A stretch of 64,000 nt of DNA from Bacillota bacterium. Its GTDB lineage: Bacteria; Bacillota; Clostridia; Acetivibrionales; DTU013. How positions within the stretch are numbered: the first letter of the stretch is position 1; every line of letters starts with the position of its first letter. Where the stretch lies: the NCBI GenBank assembly GCA_023439545.1, contig JAEXNT010000010.1:79674-143673 (forward strand), in the 5' to 3' direction. Positions 1-8,242 of this stretch are shown here, piece by piece. The notes below the pieces were generated by a model. The model had not been told where the DNA came from, ran no database searches, and saw only the letters and a list, made by a program, of their open reading frames with translations. A program made the translations under genes and the position numbers.

Positions 1-672
1 ATCGACGGAGGCGGCAGCTTTGTGCTTGCCGACATACCGGGCCTTATCGAGGGCGCTCACGAGGGCGTCGGACTTGGCTACGAATTTCTGAGGCACGTCG
101 AAAGGACCAGGCTGCTTCTGCATGTGGTGGATGTTGCCGGAGTCGACGGAAGGGACCCTTTGAACGATTTCGATACGATCAATGCGGAACTGAAGCAGTA
201 CAACCCGAAGCTTGCCGAGAGGCCGCAGGTGGTCGCGGCGAACAAGGTCGACCTGCCCGATGGCAGGGATAACCTTGAAGGATTCACCAAGGTGATTGAA
301 GAAAAAGGCTACAGGGTATTTCCCATTTCTGCGGCAACGAACAAAGGCGTAAAAGAGCTGATGTACTACATAGCCGAACAGCTTCGTGAGCTGCCTGAAG
401 CGGTTCCGCTGACTGAGGAAAGCGGCGAGGTCGTATACACAGCCGAGGAGGAAGAACCGTTCACGGTGCGCAGGGAAGGGAACGTCTATATAGTCGAGGG
501 CAATTGGGTCCGGAAAGTCGTAGGGTCCACCAACTTCAACATTTATGAGTCCATACAGTATTTTCAGCGTTCGCTCAAAAACAGGGGCGTCATAGACGCT
601 CTCGAGAAGCTTGGTATAAACGAAGGCGACACTGTAAAAATCTACGATATAGAGTTCGAGTATATAAGGTAA
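1..672 (+). CDS. obg: GTPase Obg/CgtA, C-terminal part (5' truncated by window)
   Basis: The frame is already open at base 1, so the native start and the N-terminal Obg fold lie upstream; 223 residues are visible. Seen directly: the G3/switch region DIPGLIEGAHEGVGLG (visible residues 11-26), the G4 motif NKVD (about 81-84), a G5-like SAATNKGV (about 110), then an acidic linker and a C-terminal OCT-type domain (from about EEEEPFTVRREG). In this family the protein is a ribosome-associated GTPase acting in 50S assembly and stress control. It is followed 71 bp later by yhbY, another 50S-associated protein, which fits a ribosome-maturation context. Confidence 0.95.
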   Translation: MDGGGSFVLADIPGLIEGAHEGVGLGYEFLRHVERTRLLLHVVDVAGVDGRDPLNDFDTINAELKQYNPKLAERPQVVAANKVDLPDGRDNLEGFTKVIEEKGYRVFPISAATNKGVKELMYYIAEQLRELPEAVPLTEESGEVVYTAEEEEPFTVRREGNVYIVEGNWVRKVVGSTNFNIYESIQYFQRSLKNRGVIDALEKLGINEGDTVKIYDIEFEYIR

Positions 673-743
673 GGCTGCTGTCGCATCGCAGAGCTGCGGC
701 TGCAGGCGGATAGGAAATATGAAAAGGTAAGGATGAAAATATT

Positions 744-1046
744 ATGCTGACAAGCAAACAGAGAAGTTATCTGAGGGGTCTGGCAAACACCATGGATCCT
801 ATTTTCCAGGTGGGCAAGGGCGGAATCGGCGACAACCTGGTAAAGCAGTTCAACGATGCGCTCGAAGCCAGGGAGCTTATAAAGGCAACGGTCTTGAGAA
901 ACGCGGAAGCCGATGCGCGTTCAATAGGCGAGGAGATCGCGGAAAGGACCGGCGCCGATGTTGTGCAGGTCATTGGCAACAGGTTCGTGCTTTATAAGGA
1001 ATCAGAGAAAAACAAGGACATCAGTTTGAACCTGAATTTGATATAG
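744..1046 (+). CDS. yhbY: YhbY-family RNA-binding protein (CRM domain)
   Basis: A protein of 100 aa, the usual size for a single-domain CRM/YhbY protein. It begins LTSKQRSYLRGLA and carries the family's GKGGIG loop (about residues 24-29), followed by the ALEARELIKATVL helix and the GADVVQVIG strand. YhbY binds 23S rRNA precursors during large-subunit assembly. The AAGGTAAGGA stretch about 10 bp upstream can serve as ribosome binding site. It lies directly behind obg, a common arrangement in Firmicutes. Confidence 0.93.
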   Translation: MLTSKQRSYLRGLANTMDPIFQVGKGGIGDNLVKQFNDALEARELIKATVLRNAEADARSIGEEIAERTGADVVQVIGNRFVLYKESEKNKDISLNLNLI

Positions 1047-1064
1047 GCGTTAGGTATCATTTCT

Positions 1065-1877
1065 ATGACTTATGATATTTTTAAAGATACAATGGCTAAC
1101 ATGAATTGGACCGAGGTAGAAAAGTACGTCTGTAAAAATGCGCTTGTTCTGCTGCCGATGGGAGTTATCGAAGAGCATGGGCCGCAGCTGTGTTTGGGAA
1201 CAGATATCTTAACTGCCCATATCTATTGCCTTGCTATCAGCAGGAAACTTGAAGCTGCCGGTTATTCCGCCGTAGTCGCCCCGCCGTTTTATTGGGGCGT
1301 TTGCCAGTCGACAGCCGGTTTCACAGGCTCCTTCCATATTCGGAAAGAGACGGCAAAGGCGTTGATTTCGGATATTCTGTTATCCTTGTCCGAATTCGGG
1401 TTCAAAAATATTTTTGGTGTTAACGCTCATGGGGATATCGAACATAACCTTGCTATAATAGAAGCCTTCAAGGAAGCTCACGATAAATTGAACCTCAATG
1501 CCTGTTATGCTTTTGACGAGCAGAGGTTTTCCCACTTTGGACTGAGTCCGGAAGCCCCATGGCTGTGCCCGATAAAAGCGCAGACAATAAACGTAAGCGG
1601 TGCAAAAGCCCCGGACGTGCATGGCGGGGATATAGAAACAGCCTTGATAAACGAGTTCTATCCCGGTCTTGTGCATGTTGATACAGCAAGGTCCTTACCT
1701 CCGGTCACCCTTAATGATGGGAGTGCTGAAGCTTGGCTGTTCGGGGGACATATAAAAGAGCTCTCGGCACAAGGTTATATTGGCTCCCCTGCCGATTTTG
1801 AAAAGGTTGAAGTCGAAAAAAATATTGAGGATAACGCCGATAGAATATCGGAAGCTATATTAAGGCGGATTGACTAA
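1065..1877 (+). CDS. Creatininase-family amidohydrolase
   Basis: A protein of 270 aa, normal for the creatininase / MftE-like family of metal-dependent amidohydrolases. Metal-site motifs are visible: LPMGVIEEHGPQL (about residues 29-41, with the E and H ligands), a following GTDI aspartate, GVNAHGD, and the C-terminal HGGDIETAL. Members hydrolyse creatinine, formamide-like intermediates or modified peptides; substrate here is unknown. It begins 18 bp after yhbY with an AGGT-type ribosome site and converges on the DUF4364 gene, whose stop overlaps its own by 3-4 bp. Confidence 0.85.
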   Translation: MTYDIFKDTMANMNWTEVEKYVCKNALVLLPMGVIEEHGPQLCLGTDILTAHIYCLAISRKLEAAGYSAVVAPPFYWGVCQSTAGFTGSFHIRKETAKALISDILLSLSEFGFKNIFGVNAHGDIEHNLAIIEAFKEAHDKLNLNACYAFDEQRFSHFGLSPEAPWLCPIKAQTINVSGAKAPDVHGGDIETALINEFYPGLVHVDTARSLPPVTLNDGSAEAWLFGGHIKELSAQGYIGSPADFEKVEVEKNIEDNADRISEAILRRID

Positions 1878-2419
1878 TCCTTACCTCTTATCTTTGTAAG
1901 TGATTCTATTATTTCCGCATATATTTCTGACGAACAGTTTTTCCAGTTGTCGCAGATGCTGCGCGCGTCTTTTTTAGTACCTACCGTAGTTCTGAGTTCT
2001 ATCAGCGGAAAGTCTACCTCCCCGATCTTACATATGACGGTGAACTGGTTTTCTCCTTCAGGGGTGAAATCTGCCGTGATGAGCGACTCCTCCCTGATGC
2101 CCTTCCGTATCGTAGACGTCTGGTTATCAAGCTGCTTTTTTATTCCTTCGGGTATGAGACTTAAAAAATATTGCAAGGCTTTGCTGCCGGCATCCGTCAA
2201 GACATACGACTTGGCCGCCTTATCTCCCGCCGTACCTACCAGTCCGCTCTCCGACAATTCGTTGAAGCACTGTTGAAACATGAAATAGTTCATAAGCCGC
2301 GTTTCAAGTACCAGCCTTGTTATATGGCTGTTGCCGGTCGGTATGCCCAGCTTTTTCAATATATACATGATTATCAGTTTGTTTTGGACTATTTCCTTGC
2401 TGCTTCCCAGAGAATTCAT
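1874..2419 (-). CDS. DUF4364 family protein
   Basis: 181 aa counted from the ATG at 2419, which has GGGAGG five bases upstream; a TTG one codon earlier is less likely. The N-terminal half (about residues 10-75: VQNKLIIMYILKKLG ... NYFMFQQCFNELSESGLV) reads as a winged-helix domain, and the C-terminal half is an alpha/beta region, the architecture of DUF4364, a Clostridia-restricted family thought to be transcriptional regulators. Target unknown. It is transcribed divergently from the QueG-like gene at 2546. Confidence 0.8.
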   Translation of the reverse strand: MNSLGSSKEIVQNKLIIMYILKKLGIPTGNSHITRLVLETRLMNYFMFQQCFNELSESGLVGTAGDKAAKSYVLTDAGSKALQYFLSLIPEGIKKQLDNQTSTIRKGIREESLITADFTPEGENQFTVICKIGEVDFPLIELRTTVGTKKDARSICDNWKNCSSEIYAEIIESLTKIRGKD

Positions 2420-2488
2420 CAAAGCCTCCCAGATCTGTCGTATCTCCGGTGACCTGATACATTTTTGCTTCCGGAGACATATGTACCA

Positions 2489-2494
2489 ATTATA
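2489..2494 (-). promoter_or_regulatory. Putative -10 box of the DUF4364 gene
   Basis: Read on the minus strand this is a perfect TATAAT, about 70 bp upstream of the DUF4364 start. The matching -35 (AACACA at 17 bp) is poor, so a sigma-A promoter is only probable. Confidence 0.4.
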
Positions 2495-2545
2495 GCATAA
2501 GATAGCCCCGCTGTGTTATCATTATTGTTGAGGGGGAATATTTGA

Positions 2546-3247
2546 ATGCAGGGGAATGAAAAGCCGGCAGCTTTGAGAAATAGACTCGAACAAATTATAT
2601 CGGACATGGGGGCCTCGTTTACAGGCTTTTCAAATGTATCCGACAAATTGCCCGAGCGTCTGAAAAAATATCCTTATGTCGTTACCTTCGGGATCAGGCT
2701 TTCTGACGCCATCATAGACGAAATAGATGATAAACCTACTATCACATATTTCAACCACTACCGTTCGATCAACGCGCTGATAGATCAGATCGCATTGAGA
2801 GCCTTGCTTTACATTCAGGAGAATGGTTATAACGCCTATACCATAGGGGCCTCCCAAAGCGACCCGGGAGCTGCCGAGCCTTACAGCGGTGTTTTCCCCC
2901 ACAAAACGGGCGCCGTATTGTCGGGCATGGGCTGGATAGGCAGGAACGGGCTGTTCATCCACAAGGATTTCGGACCCAGGGTCAGATTGGGTACTGTATT
3001 GACCGATGCAGAAATATCGTGCACCAATAATGTTACGGAAAGCAGGTGCCAAGCCTGCAATAGATGTGTGGACGCCTGCCCCGCGATGGCTCTGACCGGC
3101 AATGAGTGGAAGCCCGGCGCACCCCGCGATACTCTGGTAGACGCCAAGGCCTGCTCGGAATATATGAACAGTAATTTCAAGCATATAGGTCGCGGTTCCG
3201 TATGCGGTATATGCATCAGGGTCTGCCCACGCAGGACGCAGGAATAG
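2546..3247 (+). CDS. QueG-like 4Fe-4S double-cluster protein
   Basis: A protein of 233 aa with two C-terminal ferredoxin-type clusters: CQACNRCVDACP and VCGICIRVCP, plus a GMGWIGRNGLF motif (about residue 130) that QueG-type epoxyqueuosine reductases also have. QueG itself is around 380 aa with a cobalamin-binding half; this shorter form lacks the HEAT-like C-terminus, so it is better called a QueG-like reductase than QueG. The ATG at 2546 follows AGGGGG. It is a solitary gene in front of the glg operon; a second relative lies at 16879 and QueH at 59677. Confidence 0.8.
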   Translation: MQGNEKPAALRNRLEQIISDMGASFTGFSNVSDKLPERLKKYPYVVTFGIRLSDAIIDEIDDKPTITYFNHYRSINALIDQIALRALLYIQENGYNAYTIGASQSDPGAAEPYSGVFPHKTGAVLSGMGWIGRNGLFIHKDFGPRVRLGTVLTDAEISCTNNVTESRCQACNRCVDACPAMALTGNEWKPGAPRDTLVDAKACSEYMNSNFKHIGRGSVCGICIRVCPRRTQE

Positions 3248-3418
3248 TGTGTAAGAAAACTTTTATATTCCGATATAAACTATGGAAACAACACATCGCC
3301 AAAGGTCAGCTTTCAGTTTTGAACAGGCGCTTTGGTGGAAAAGCTAATCAGGTAATAGAAAAGAAACGCATAATGAATACAAATGTATCATAAAAATTTG
3401 TAAGCGGAGACAGGGAGG
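3248..3418. other. Intergenic region upstream of the glg repeats
   Basis: A 171-bp AT-rich stretch with no convincing gene. It contains TATAAA-like boxes around 3273 but no clear -35/-10 pair; the glgCD promoter is probably somewhere here. Confidence 0.4.
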
Positions 3419-3420
3419 AT

Positions 3421-3562
3421 GTTCAGCGCCATCAGGCGCGGATTACCATTAAAACATACAAAGGCGTATGTTCAGCGCCATCAGGCGCGGATTACCATTA
3501 AAACATACAAAGGCGTATGTTTAGCGCCATCAGGCGCGGATTACCATTAAAACATACAAAGG
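3421..3562. repeat. Three tandem 49-bp repeats in the glgC leader, each a nested hairpin
   Basis: Units begin at 3421, 3470 and 3519 and are nearly identical; the third is cut short where it runs into the glgC ribosome site. In each unit GCGCC-ATCA-GGCGC forms a perfect inner hairpin (3475-3488 in unit 2), and GTATGTT pairs with AACATAC across it in units 2 and 3 (3466-3472 with 3502-3508). Each unit ends in AAAGG followed by a purine-rich ribosome-site-like stretch and an ATG. An open frame from ATG 3419 to TAA 3550 reads the repeat in all three frames (43 aa) but has no well-spaced ribosome site. Confidence 0.9.
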
Positions 3563-3573
3563 AGGGATCGGCA

Positions 3574-4854
3574 ATGTTCAAAAAACAGATCATTGCTTTA
3601 TTGCTCGCCGGAGGACAGGGAAGCAGACTGGGAGTACTGACGAAGAAGGCAGCGAAGCCTGCGGTGTTGTTCGGCGGTAAATACAGGATCATAGATTTCT
3701 CGCTCAGCAATTGCATCAATTCCGGCATCGACACGGTAGGCGTACTGACACAGTACCAGCCTCTGAAGCTAAACAACCATATAGGTATAGGCAAGCCGTG
3801 GGATATGGACAGGATGAACGGCGGAGTGACGATATTATCGCCATTCATGAAGGAAAGCAGCGGAGAATGGTATAAGGGCACGGCAAATGCGATCAGCCAG
3901 AATATCGATTACGTTGATAAAATGGCGCCCAAATACGTTATTATCCTGTCGGGGGATCACATTTACAAGATGAATTACTCAGAAATGCTGGCATTCCATA
4001 TCAAAAATAACGCTGAAGCGACCATTTCGGTCATAGACGTTCCATACGACGAAGCCTCCAGATACGGTATCATGAATACGGAACAAAACGGCAGGATATA
4101 CGAATTCGAGGAAAAACCCAAAAATCCTAAAAGCACTCTTGCTTCAATGGGCGTCTATATTTTCACGTGGGAAGTCCTCAGGAATTACCTGCTGCGCGAT
4201 GAACAGCTGGAAAATTCGGAGCATGATTTCGGGAAGGATATAATCCCGATTATGCTTGCCGAGAGCAGGAGCCTCTGGGCGTACAAATTCGTCGGCTACT
4301 GGAAGGACGTAGGGACGATTCAGGCCTTCTGGGAGTCCAATATGGACCTCGTCAGCAGGGTCCCGGAGTTTAACCTCTACGATCAGCAGTGGAAGATCTA
4401 TACGCCGAATCCTGTTAAGCCGCCGCACTACGTGGCGCCGTCCGGCAGTATAACTACGTCGATCATTGCCGAGGGTTGCATGATATATGGACAAGTCAGG
4501 AATTCAGTTCTTTTCCCGGGCGTCTATGTAGGTAAGGATACGGTTATCGATAATTCCATAGTCATGTCCAATTCGCACATTAACGATAACTGCAGGGTTG
4601 ACCGCTGTATCATCGGCGAAGACGTCGCCGTAGGGAGCAACGTGGTTATTGGAAAAGGCGATAATGTGCCGAACGAACATAAACCAGGGATATACAATTC
4701 GGGTATAACGGTCGTCGGCGAAGGCGCCGACATACCCGACGGGGCCGTCATAGGCAGGAATGTCATGATCGATATCCACGTCCGGCACGAAGACTTCTGC
4801 TCCTGCGAAATCCCTTCCGGCTCCAGCATTTATAATGGGGGTGTTTGTGAATGA
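3574..4854 (+). CDS. glgC: Glucose-1-phosphate adenylyltransferase, catalytic subunit GlgC
   Basis: 426 aa from the ATG at 3574, chosen because GGAGGG sits 7 bp upstream; the frame is open further up but only through repeat DNA. The N-terminal nucleotidyltransferase domain begins LLAGGQGSRLGVLTKKAAKP (phosphate loop) and continues with GGKYRIIDF, EWYKGTANAI and LSGDHIYKM; a C-terminal left-handed beta-helix (SVLFPGVYVG, SIVMSNSHI) follows. It makes ADP-glucose from glucose-1-phosphate and ATP for glycogen synthesis. The stop overlaps the start of glgD by ATGA, indicating translational coupling. The structured 49-bp repeats immediately upstream could regulate it. Confidence 0.97.
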   Translation: MFKKQIIALLLAGGQGSRLGVLTKKAAKPAVLFGGKYRIIDFSLSNCINSGIDTVGVLTQYQPLKLNNHIGIGKPWDMDRMNGGVTILSPFMKESSGEWYKGTANAISQNIDYVDKMAPKYVIILSGDHIYKMNYSEMLAFHIKNNAEATISVIDVPYDEASRYGIMNTEQNGRIYEFEEKPKNPKSTLASMGVYIFTWEVLRNYLLRDEQLENSEHDFGKDIIPIMLAESRSLWAYKFVGYWKDVGTIQAFWESNMDLVSRVPEFNLYDQQWKIYTPNPVKPPHYVAPSGSITTSIIAEGCMIYGQVRNSVLFPGVYVGKDTVIDNSIVMSNSHINDNCRVDRCIIGEDVAVGSNVVIGKGDNVPNEHKPGIYNSGITVVGEGADIPDGAVIGRNVMIDIHVRHEDFCSCEIPSGSSIYNGGVCE

Positions 4855-5972
4855 CAAATGCGATGGGTTTGATACTTTCCGGCTGGAAAAAGCCCGAATT
4901 GAAAGAGCTGTCGTATATAAGGTCGGTATCTGCAATACCGGTTGGCGGTAAATACAGAGCTATAGATTTCATATTATCCAATATGGTTAATTCGGGCATA
5001 AAGAATGTCGGCGTACTGACGCAGTACAGCTTCCGTTCGCTCATGGACCATCTCGGCTCGGGAAAGGAATGGGACCTGGACAGGAGGTACGACGGACTGT
5101 TCGTGTTCCCTCCGTCGCTTTCGGAGGATGAGAGCGGCTGGTACAAGGGCAGCGCCGATGCAATGTACAATAACCTTTCGTTTTTGAAACGAAGCAACGA
5201 GGATTACGTGATTATTTCCCAGGGAAACGGCATATTCAAAATGCAGTTCGATGAGATGCTGGATTATCACATATCCGTAAATGCCGATATTACGATGGCT
5301 TACAGAAGGATGTACGACTACAGTCCCGACGAGCTGTCAAGACTCGGGATAATTAAGCTCGATGGAAACAACAGGATTATCGATCTGCAGGAAAAACCCC
5401 TGCATCCGCAGTCCGATCTCGGTTCTATAGGCATATACCTGATCCGCAGGACCTTGCTGATATCGCTTCTGGAGGAGTGTATCGCACACGGGGAATATGA
5501 CCTGGTCAAGGACATACTTATCAAGAAACTGGACAAAATCGGCGTTTACGGATACGAATTCAAGGGATACTGGCGCAATATCAGTTCGGTCCAGACCTAC
5601 TACAAATGCAGCATGGATATGCTGAACCCGGAAATAAGGGAAGAACTGTTTTTCAAAAACGGCAAGGTATACACCAAGGTCAAGGATGAAGCTCCCGCCA
5701 AGTACAACGCCGAAGCCAACGTTCATAACTGCATAGTGGCGGACGGCTGCTTCATAGAGGGGACGGTCGAGAACAGCGTATTGTTCAGGGGCGTGACCAT
5801 AGCCAGGGGCGCGGTAGTCAAAAACAGCATCGTAATGCAGGGCGCAGTCATAGAAGAGGCTGCGACTATAGAATATGCGATATTGGATAAAAATGTTATA
5901 ATGACAAAGGGAAAATATCTTAAGGGCGAATCGGATTACCCGTTCGTAGTAGGCAAAAACTCCGTAGTATAG
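4851..5972 (+). CDS. glgD: GlgD, regulatory partner of glucose-1-phosphate adenylyltransferase
   Basis: A protein of 373 aa with the same two-domain fold as GlgC. The N-terminal phosphate loop is degenerate (LILSGWKKPELKEL instead of LLAGGQGSRL), the diagnostic feature of GlgD, which in Firmicutes is catalytically weak and activates GlgC in a heteromer. Shared blocks are VGGKYRAIDFILSNMVNSG, YKGSADAMYNN and ISQGNGIFKM; the beta-helix is at about residues 285-365. The start overlaps the glgC stop (ATGA). No glgA or glgB follows, so the rest of the pathway lies elsewhere. Confidence 0.95.
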   Translation: MTNAMGLILSGWKKPELKELSYIRSVSAIPVGGKYRAIDFILSNMVNSGIKNVGVLTQYSFRSLMDHLGSGKEWDLDRRYDGLFVFPPSLSEDESGWYKGSADAMYNNLSFLKRSNEDYVIISQGNGIFKMQFDEMLDYHISVNADITMAYRRMYDYSPDELSRLGIIKLDGNNRIIDLQEKPLHPQSDLGSIGIYLIRRTLLISLLEECIAHGEYDLVKDILIKKLDKIGVYGYEFKGYWRNISSVQTYYKCSMDMLNPEIREELFFKNGKVYTKVKDEAPAKYNAEANVHNCIVADGCFIEGTVENSVLFRGVTIARGAVVKNSIVMQGAVIEEAATIEYAILDKNVIMTKGKYLKGESDYPFVVGKNSVV

Positions 5973-6053
5973 GATGGTCAAGGCGGGACATGGAGACAGG
6001 GACCTTGTCCCATATGTGTACAGTACAAAAAACAACTGGAAGGGGTAGTGACT

Positions 6054-6437
6054 ATGGTTAATGAATCGGGTTTTGTAGTAAGGAAATCGGGCAGGCGTGC
6101 GGACAATTATTATATCGATTATTCAGGCTCGTACAGGGCGGACGATATAGCAAAACTTACCGGCATGAGGCCTTCGGCGGTGGTTGCAGTTTATACCGAC
6201 CATGGCGCTATCCTGGACGAATCGCAGGAAGTTTATTATTTCGGCAGCGCAGAAGCGGCAAAAAGCGCAATAGGCGAAATTTTCGGAAAAATCCGGGCCG
6301 ATCACAAGGGAAAGCTGGTCAACCTGTCTGAAGCGGAAATAGAGTATATCAGGCAGGCGCTTATAAACGAGGGCAGCAATACTATCCACCTCAAGAGCAG
6401 GATAAAGGATGAAATATTCAAAAAGTTGAATTCGTGA
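6054..6437 (+). CDS. Small soluble protein of unknown function
   Basis: 127 aa from the ATG at 6054, 8 bp behind GGAAGGGG; a GTG two codons earlier lies too close to that site. Not recognised. The sequence has a short N-terminal beta-rich part, a helix (DDIAKLTGMRPSAVVAVY), a glycine/phenylalanine stretch (YYFGSAEAAKSAIGEIF) and a charged C-terminal helix ending IKDEIFKKL. No signal or membrane segment. It follows glgD by 81 bp and ends at a strong terminator, so it may be the last gene of the glg transcript. Confidence 0.6.
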   Translation: MVNESGFVVRKSGRRADNYYIDYSGSYRADDIAKLTGMRPSAVVAVYTDHGAILDESQEVYYFGSAEAAKSAIGEIFGKIRADHKGKLVNLSEAEIEYIRQALINEGSNTIHLKSRIKDEIFKKLNS

Positions 6438-6485
6438 TGAATTAGTGTTATACTCTATACATTCATTAAGCGCTGAAGCATAATG

Positions 6486-6519
6486 AAGGGACATTGCCAT
6501 ACTGGCTTTGTCCCTTTTT
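6486..6519 (+). terminator. Rho-independent terminator after the glg operon
   Basis: AAGGGACA pairs with TGTCCCTT around an inner GCCA-TAC-TGGC helix, followed by a five-T run. Confidence 0.85.
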
Positions 6520-6569
6520 GGTATCTGATTAATAATTATTCATTTTTTTGAATGTTTTTAGATTTTTTA

Positions 6570-6598
6570 TTGTAAACCGGTAATTTTTGCGATAATAT
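6570..6598 (+). promoter_or_regulatory. Sigma-A promoter of the amino acid ABC operon
   Basis: TTGTAA and TAATAT are separated by exactly 17 bp, about 50 bp upstream of the binding-protein start and downstream of the preceding terminator. Confidence 0.7.
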
Positions 6599-6649
6599 AA
6601 AAATACTATTGCATGAGTAAAAGGGTTATATATCTAAGGAGGGTTGATA

Positions 6650-7471
6650 ATGTACGTAAAGAGATCACTGATAATGGTTCTGGCAATCGCAGTACTTATG
6701 TCTGTCGTGCTTACTGCTTGCGGACAGGGCAGCACAACGGATAACAACGGCGCAGCAAGCGCTTCCACCGAATCGAATGTGCTCCGCATAGGAATCGACG
6801 ACACTTATCCGCCGATGGAATACAAGGATGAGGCAGGTAACAACGCAGGTTTCGATATCGAATTGGCCAAGGAACTCGCAAAACGCATGAATAAGGAAAT
6901 AGAATTCGTGCCGACAGCATGGTCCGCTATTTTCACCGGTTTGAACTCGAACAAGTACGACTGCATAATCTCGTCACTTAGTATAACCGATGATAGAAAG
7001 AAGACTATAGCTTATACAAGACCTTATGTGGCAAACAGCCAGACGATCATCGTTAAGGCAGACAATACGGACGTCAAGGATGAGACGTCTCTCGGCGGCA
7101 AGGTCGTAGCAGTTCAGATGGGTACTACTTCCGAGGAAGCCTGCACCGAATTCCAGAAGACAACGCCTTTCAAGGATTTTAAGAAATATGAGGGAATGAC
7201 CGAGGCGCTCAATGAATTGAAAATTGGCAGGGTCGATGCGGTAGTATGCGACCTCGTCGTCGGTAAATATTTCGTGGCCAACGATAAAACAAGCTTCAAG
7301 ACAGTTACCACCACTCTCCCGAACGAACCGATCGGGATAGGCTTTACAAAGGCAAATCAGGCCGAAGCAGACAAGGTGGACAAGATTCTCGGAGATATAA
7401 TGGCTGACGGAACGCTTGCAAAAATATCCGAAAAGTGGTTCGGAGAAGATATGACAAAGAATCTGGAATGA
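6650..7471 (+). CDS. Amino acid ABC transporter substrate-binding lipoprotein
   Basis: 273 aa from the ATG at 6650, six bases behind a perfect AAGGAGGG; a TTG two codons earlier is possible but not needed. The N-terminus is a lipoprotein signal (hydrophobic MVLAIAVLMSVVLTAC) with the lipobox LTAC, followed by a Ser/Thr/Asn-rich tether. The mature part is a family-3 solute-binding domain: LRIGIDDTYPPMEYKDEAG, GFDIELAKELAKR, DCIISSLSITDDRKK and VVAVQMGTTSE. This predicts capture of a polar amino acid or cystine outside the membrane. It is first in an operon with the permease and ATPase genes. Confidence 0.93.
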   Translation: MYVKRSLIMVLAIAVLMSVVLTACGQGSTTDNNGAASASTESNVLRIGIDDTYPPMEYKDEAGNNAGFDIELAKELAKRMNKEIEFVPTAWSAIFTGLNSNKYDCIISSLSITDDRKKTIAYTRPYVANSQTIIVKADNTDVKDETSLGGKVVAVQMGTTSEEACTEFQKTTPFKDFKKYEGMTEALNELKIGRVDAVVCDLVVGKYFVANDKTSFKTVTTTLPNEPIGIGFTKANQAEADKVDKILGDIMADGTLAKISEKWFGEDMTKNLE

Positions 7472-7486
7472 TTTTTGATTGACAGA

Positions 7487-7522
7487 TTGGCTGCAAAGCT
7501 GTATAAATAGTTTTGCAGCCAA
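7487..7522 (+). promoter_or_regulatory. Intercistronic hairpin between binding protein and permease genes
   Basis: Perfect 11-bp inverted repeat (TTGGCTGCAAA with TTTGCAGCCAA, 14-nt loop) with no T run after it. Such hairpins commonly protect the 3' end of the binding-protein message so that it is more abundant than the permease message. Confidence 0.65.
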
Positions 7523-7566
7523 CTTATGTTTAAAGGGCCAAATCTTGAACGGGGGCATTATTGCAG

Positions 7567-8232
7567 ATGTCACAAACACTGTCGCAAATAATATCTTTTA
7601 TTCCCAGACTCCTAAAAGGAACGGGAATTACAATGGAACTGACGATCGTGGCGGTCATATTCGGACTGCTTTTCGGGCTGCTGCTGGCGTTGGGAAGATT
7701 ATCAAAGAACGTCGTGATCAACAAGCTTTGCTGGGTATATATATGGTTTTTTAGAGGAACGCCTCTTCTGATGCAGTTATTCTTTATTTATTACGCATTT
7801 CCTCTGTTCTTCAATCCGCCGCTCAAGGATCTCACAAACGTTGTGGCCGGATTTATTGCCTTCAGCCTGAACTCAGCCGCGTATCTTGCTGAAATCATTC
7901 GCGCTGCAATACAGTCTATCGACAAAGGTCAGATGGAAGCTTCAAAAGCGCTCGGAATGACCTATGGACAGGCAATGATGAGGGTCATCGTTCCTCAGTC
8001 GTATAGAAGATTGATCCCCCCTGTGGGAAATGAATTCATAATGATGATAAAGGATACCGCTTTGGTATCGGCTATCGCTCTGCCCGACCTGATGCGTGTC
8101 ACCCACGAAATCGAGAGCCAGCAGGCGGCATGGCTGGTATATATACCGTCGGCTATCATTTATTTACTGCTGACGACCTTATTCACATTTATTTTTGAAA
8201 AAATTGAGAAGAGATATTCAGTTTATGAATAG
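7567..8232 (+). CDS. Amino acid ABC transporter permease (HisM/GlnP family)
   Basis: 221 aa from the ATG at 7567; a TTG at 7561 is also in range of the GGGGG ribosome site. A hydrophobic protein with about five membrane segments. It carries the family's early motif GTGITMELTIVAVIFG, the WFFRGTPLLMQLF block, and the cytoplasmic EAA loop MEASKALGMTYGQAMMRVIVPQ that docks on the ATPase. Together with the neighbours at 6650 and 8243 it forms a complete importer; no second permease is present, so a homodimeric channel is likely. Confidence 0.93.
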   Translation: MSQTLSQIISFIPRLLKGTGITMELTIVAVIFGLLFGLLLALGRLSKNVVINKLCWVYIWFFRGTPLLMQLFFIYYAFPLFFNPPLKDLTNVVAGFIAFSLNSAAYLAEIIRAAIQSIDKGQMEASKALGMTYGQAMMRVIVPQSYRRLIPPVGNEFIMMIKDTALVSAIALPDLMRVTHEIESQQAAWLVYIPSAIIYLLLTTLFTFIFEKIEKRYSVYE

Positions 8233-8242
8233 GAGGGCTTGA

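Noticed and set aside
3421..3562. CRISPR array at the 49-bp repeats
   Set aside because: The copies are directly adjacent with no spacers and there are no cas genes, so these are simple tandem repeats.
5337..6035. A 232-codon minus-strand frame opposite glgD
   Set aside because: Shadow of the GlgD beta-helix; tyrosine-rich and without a family.
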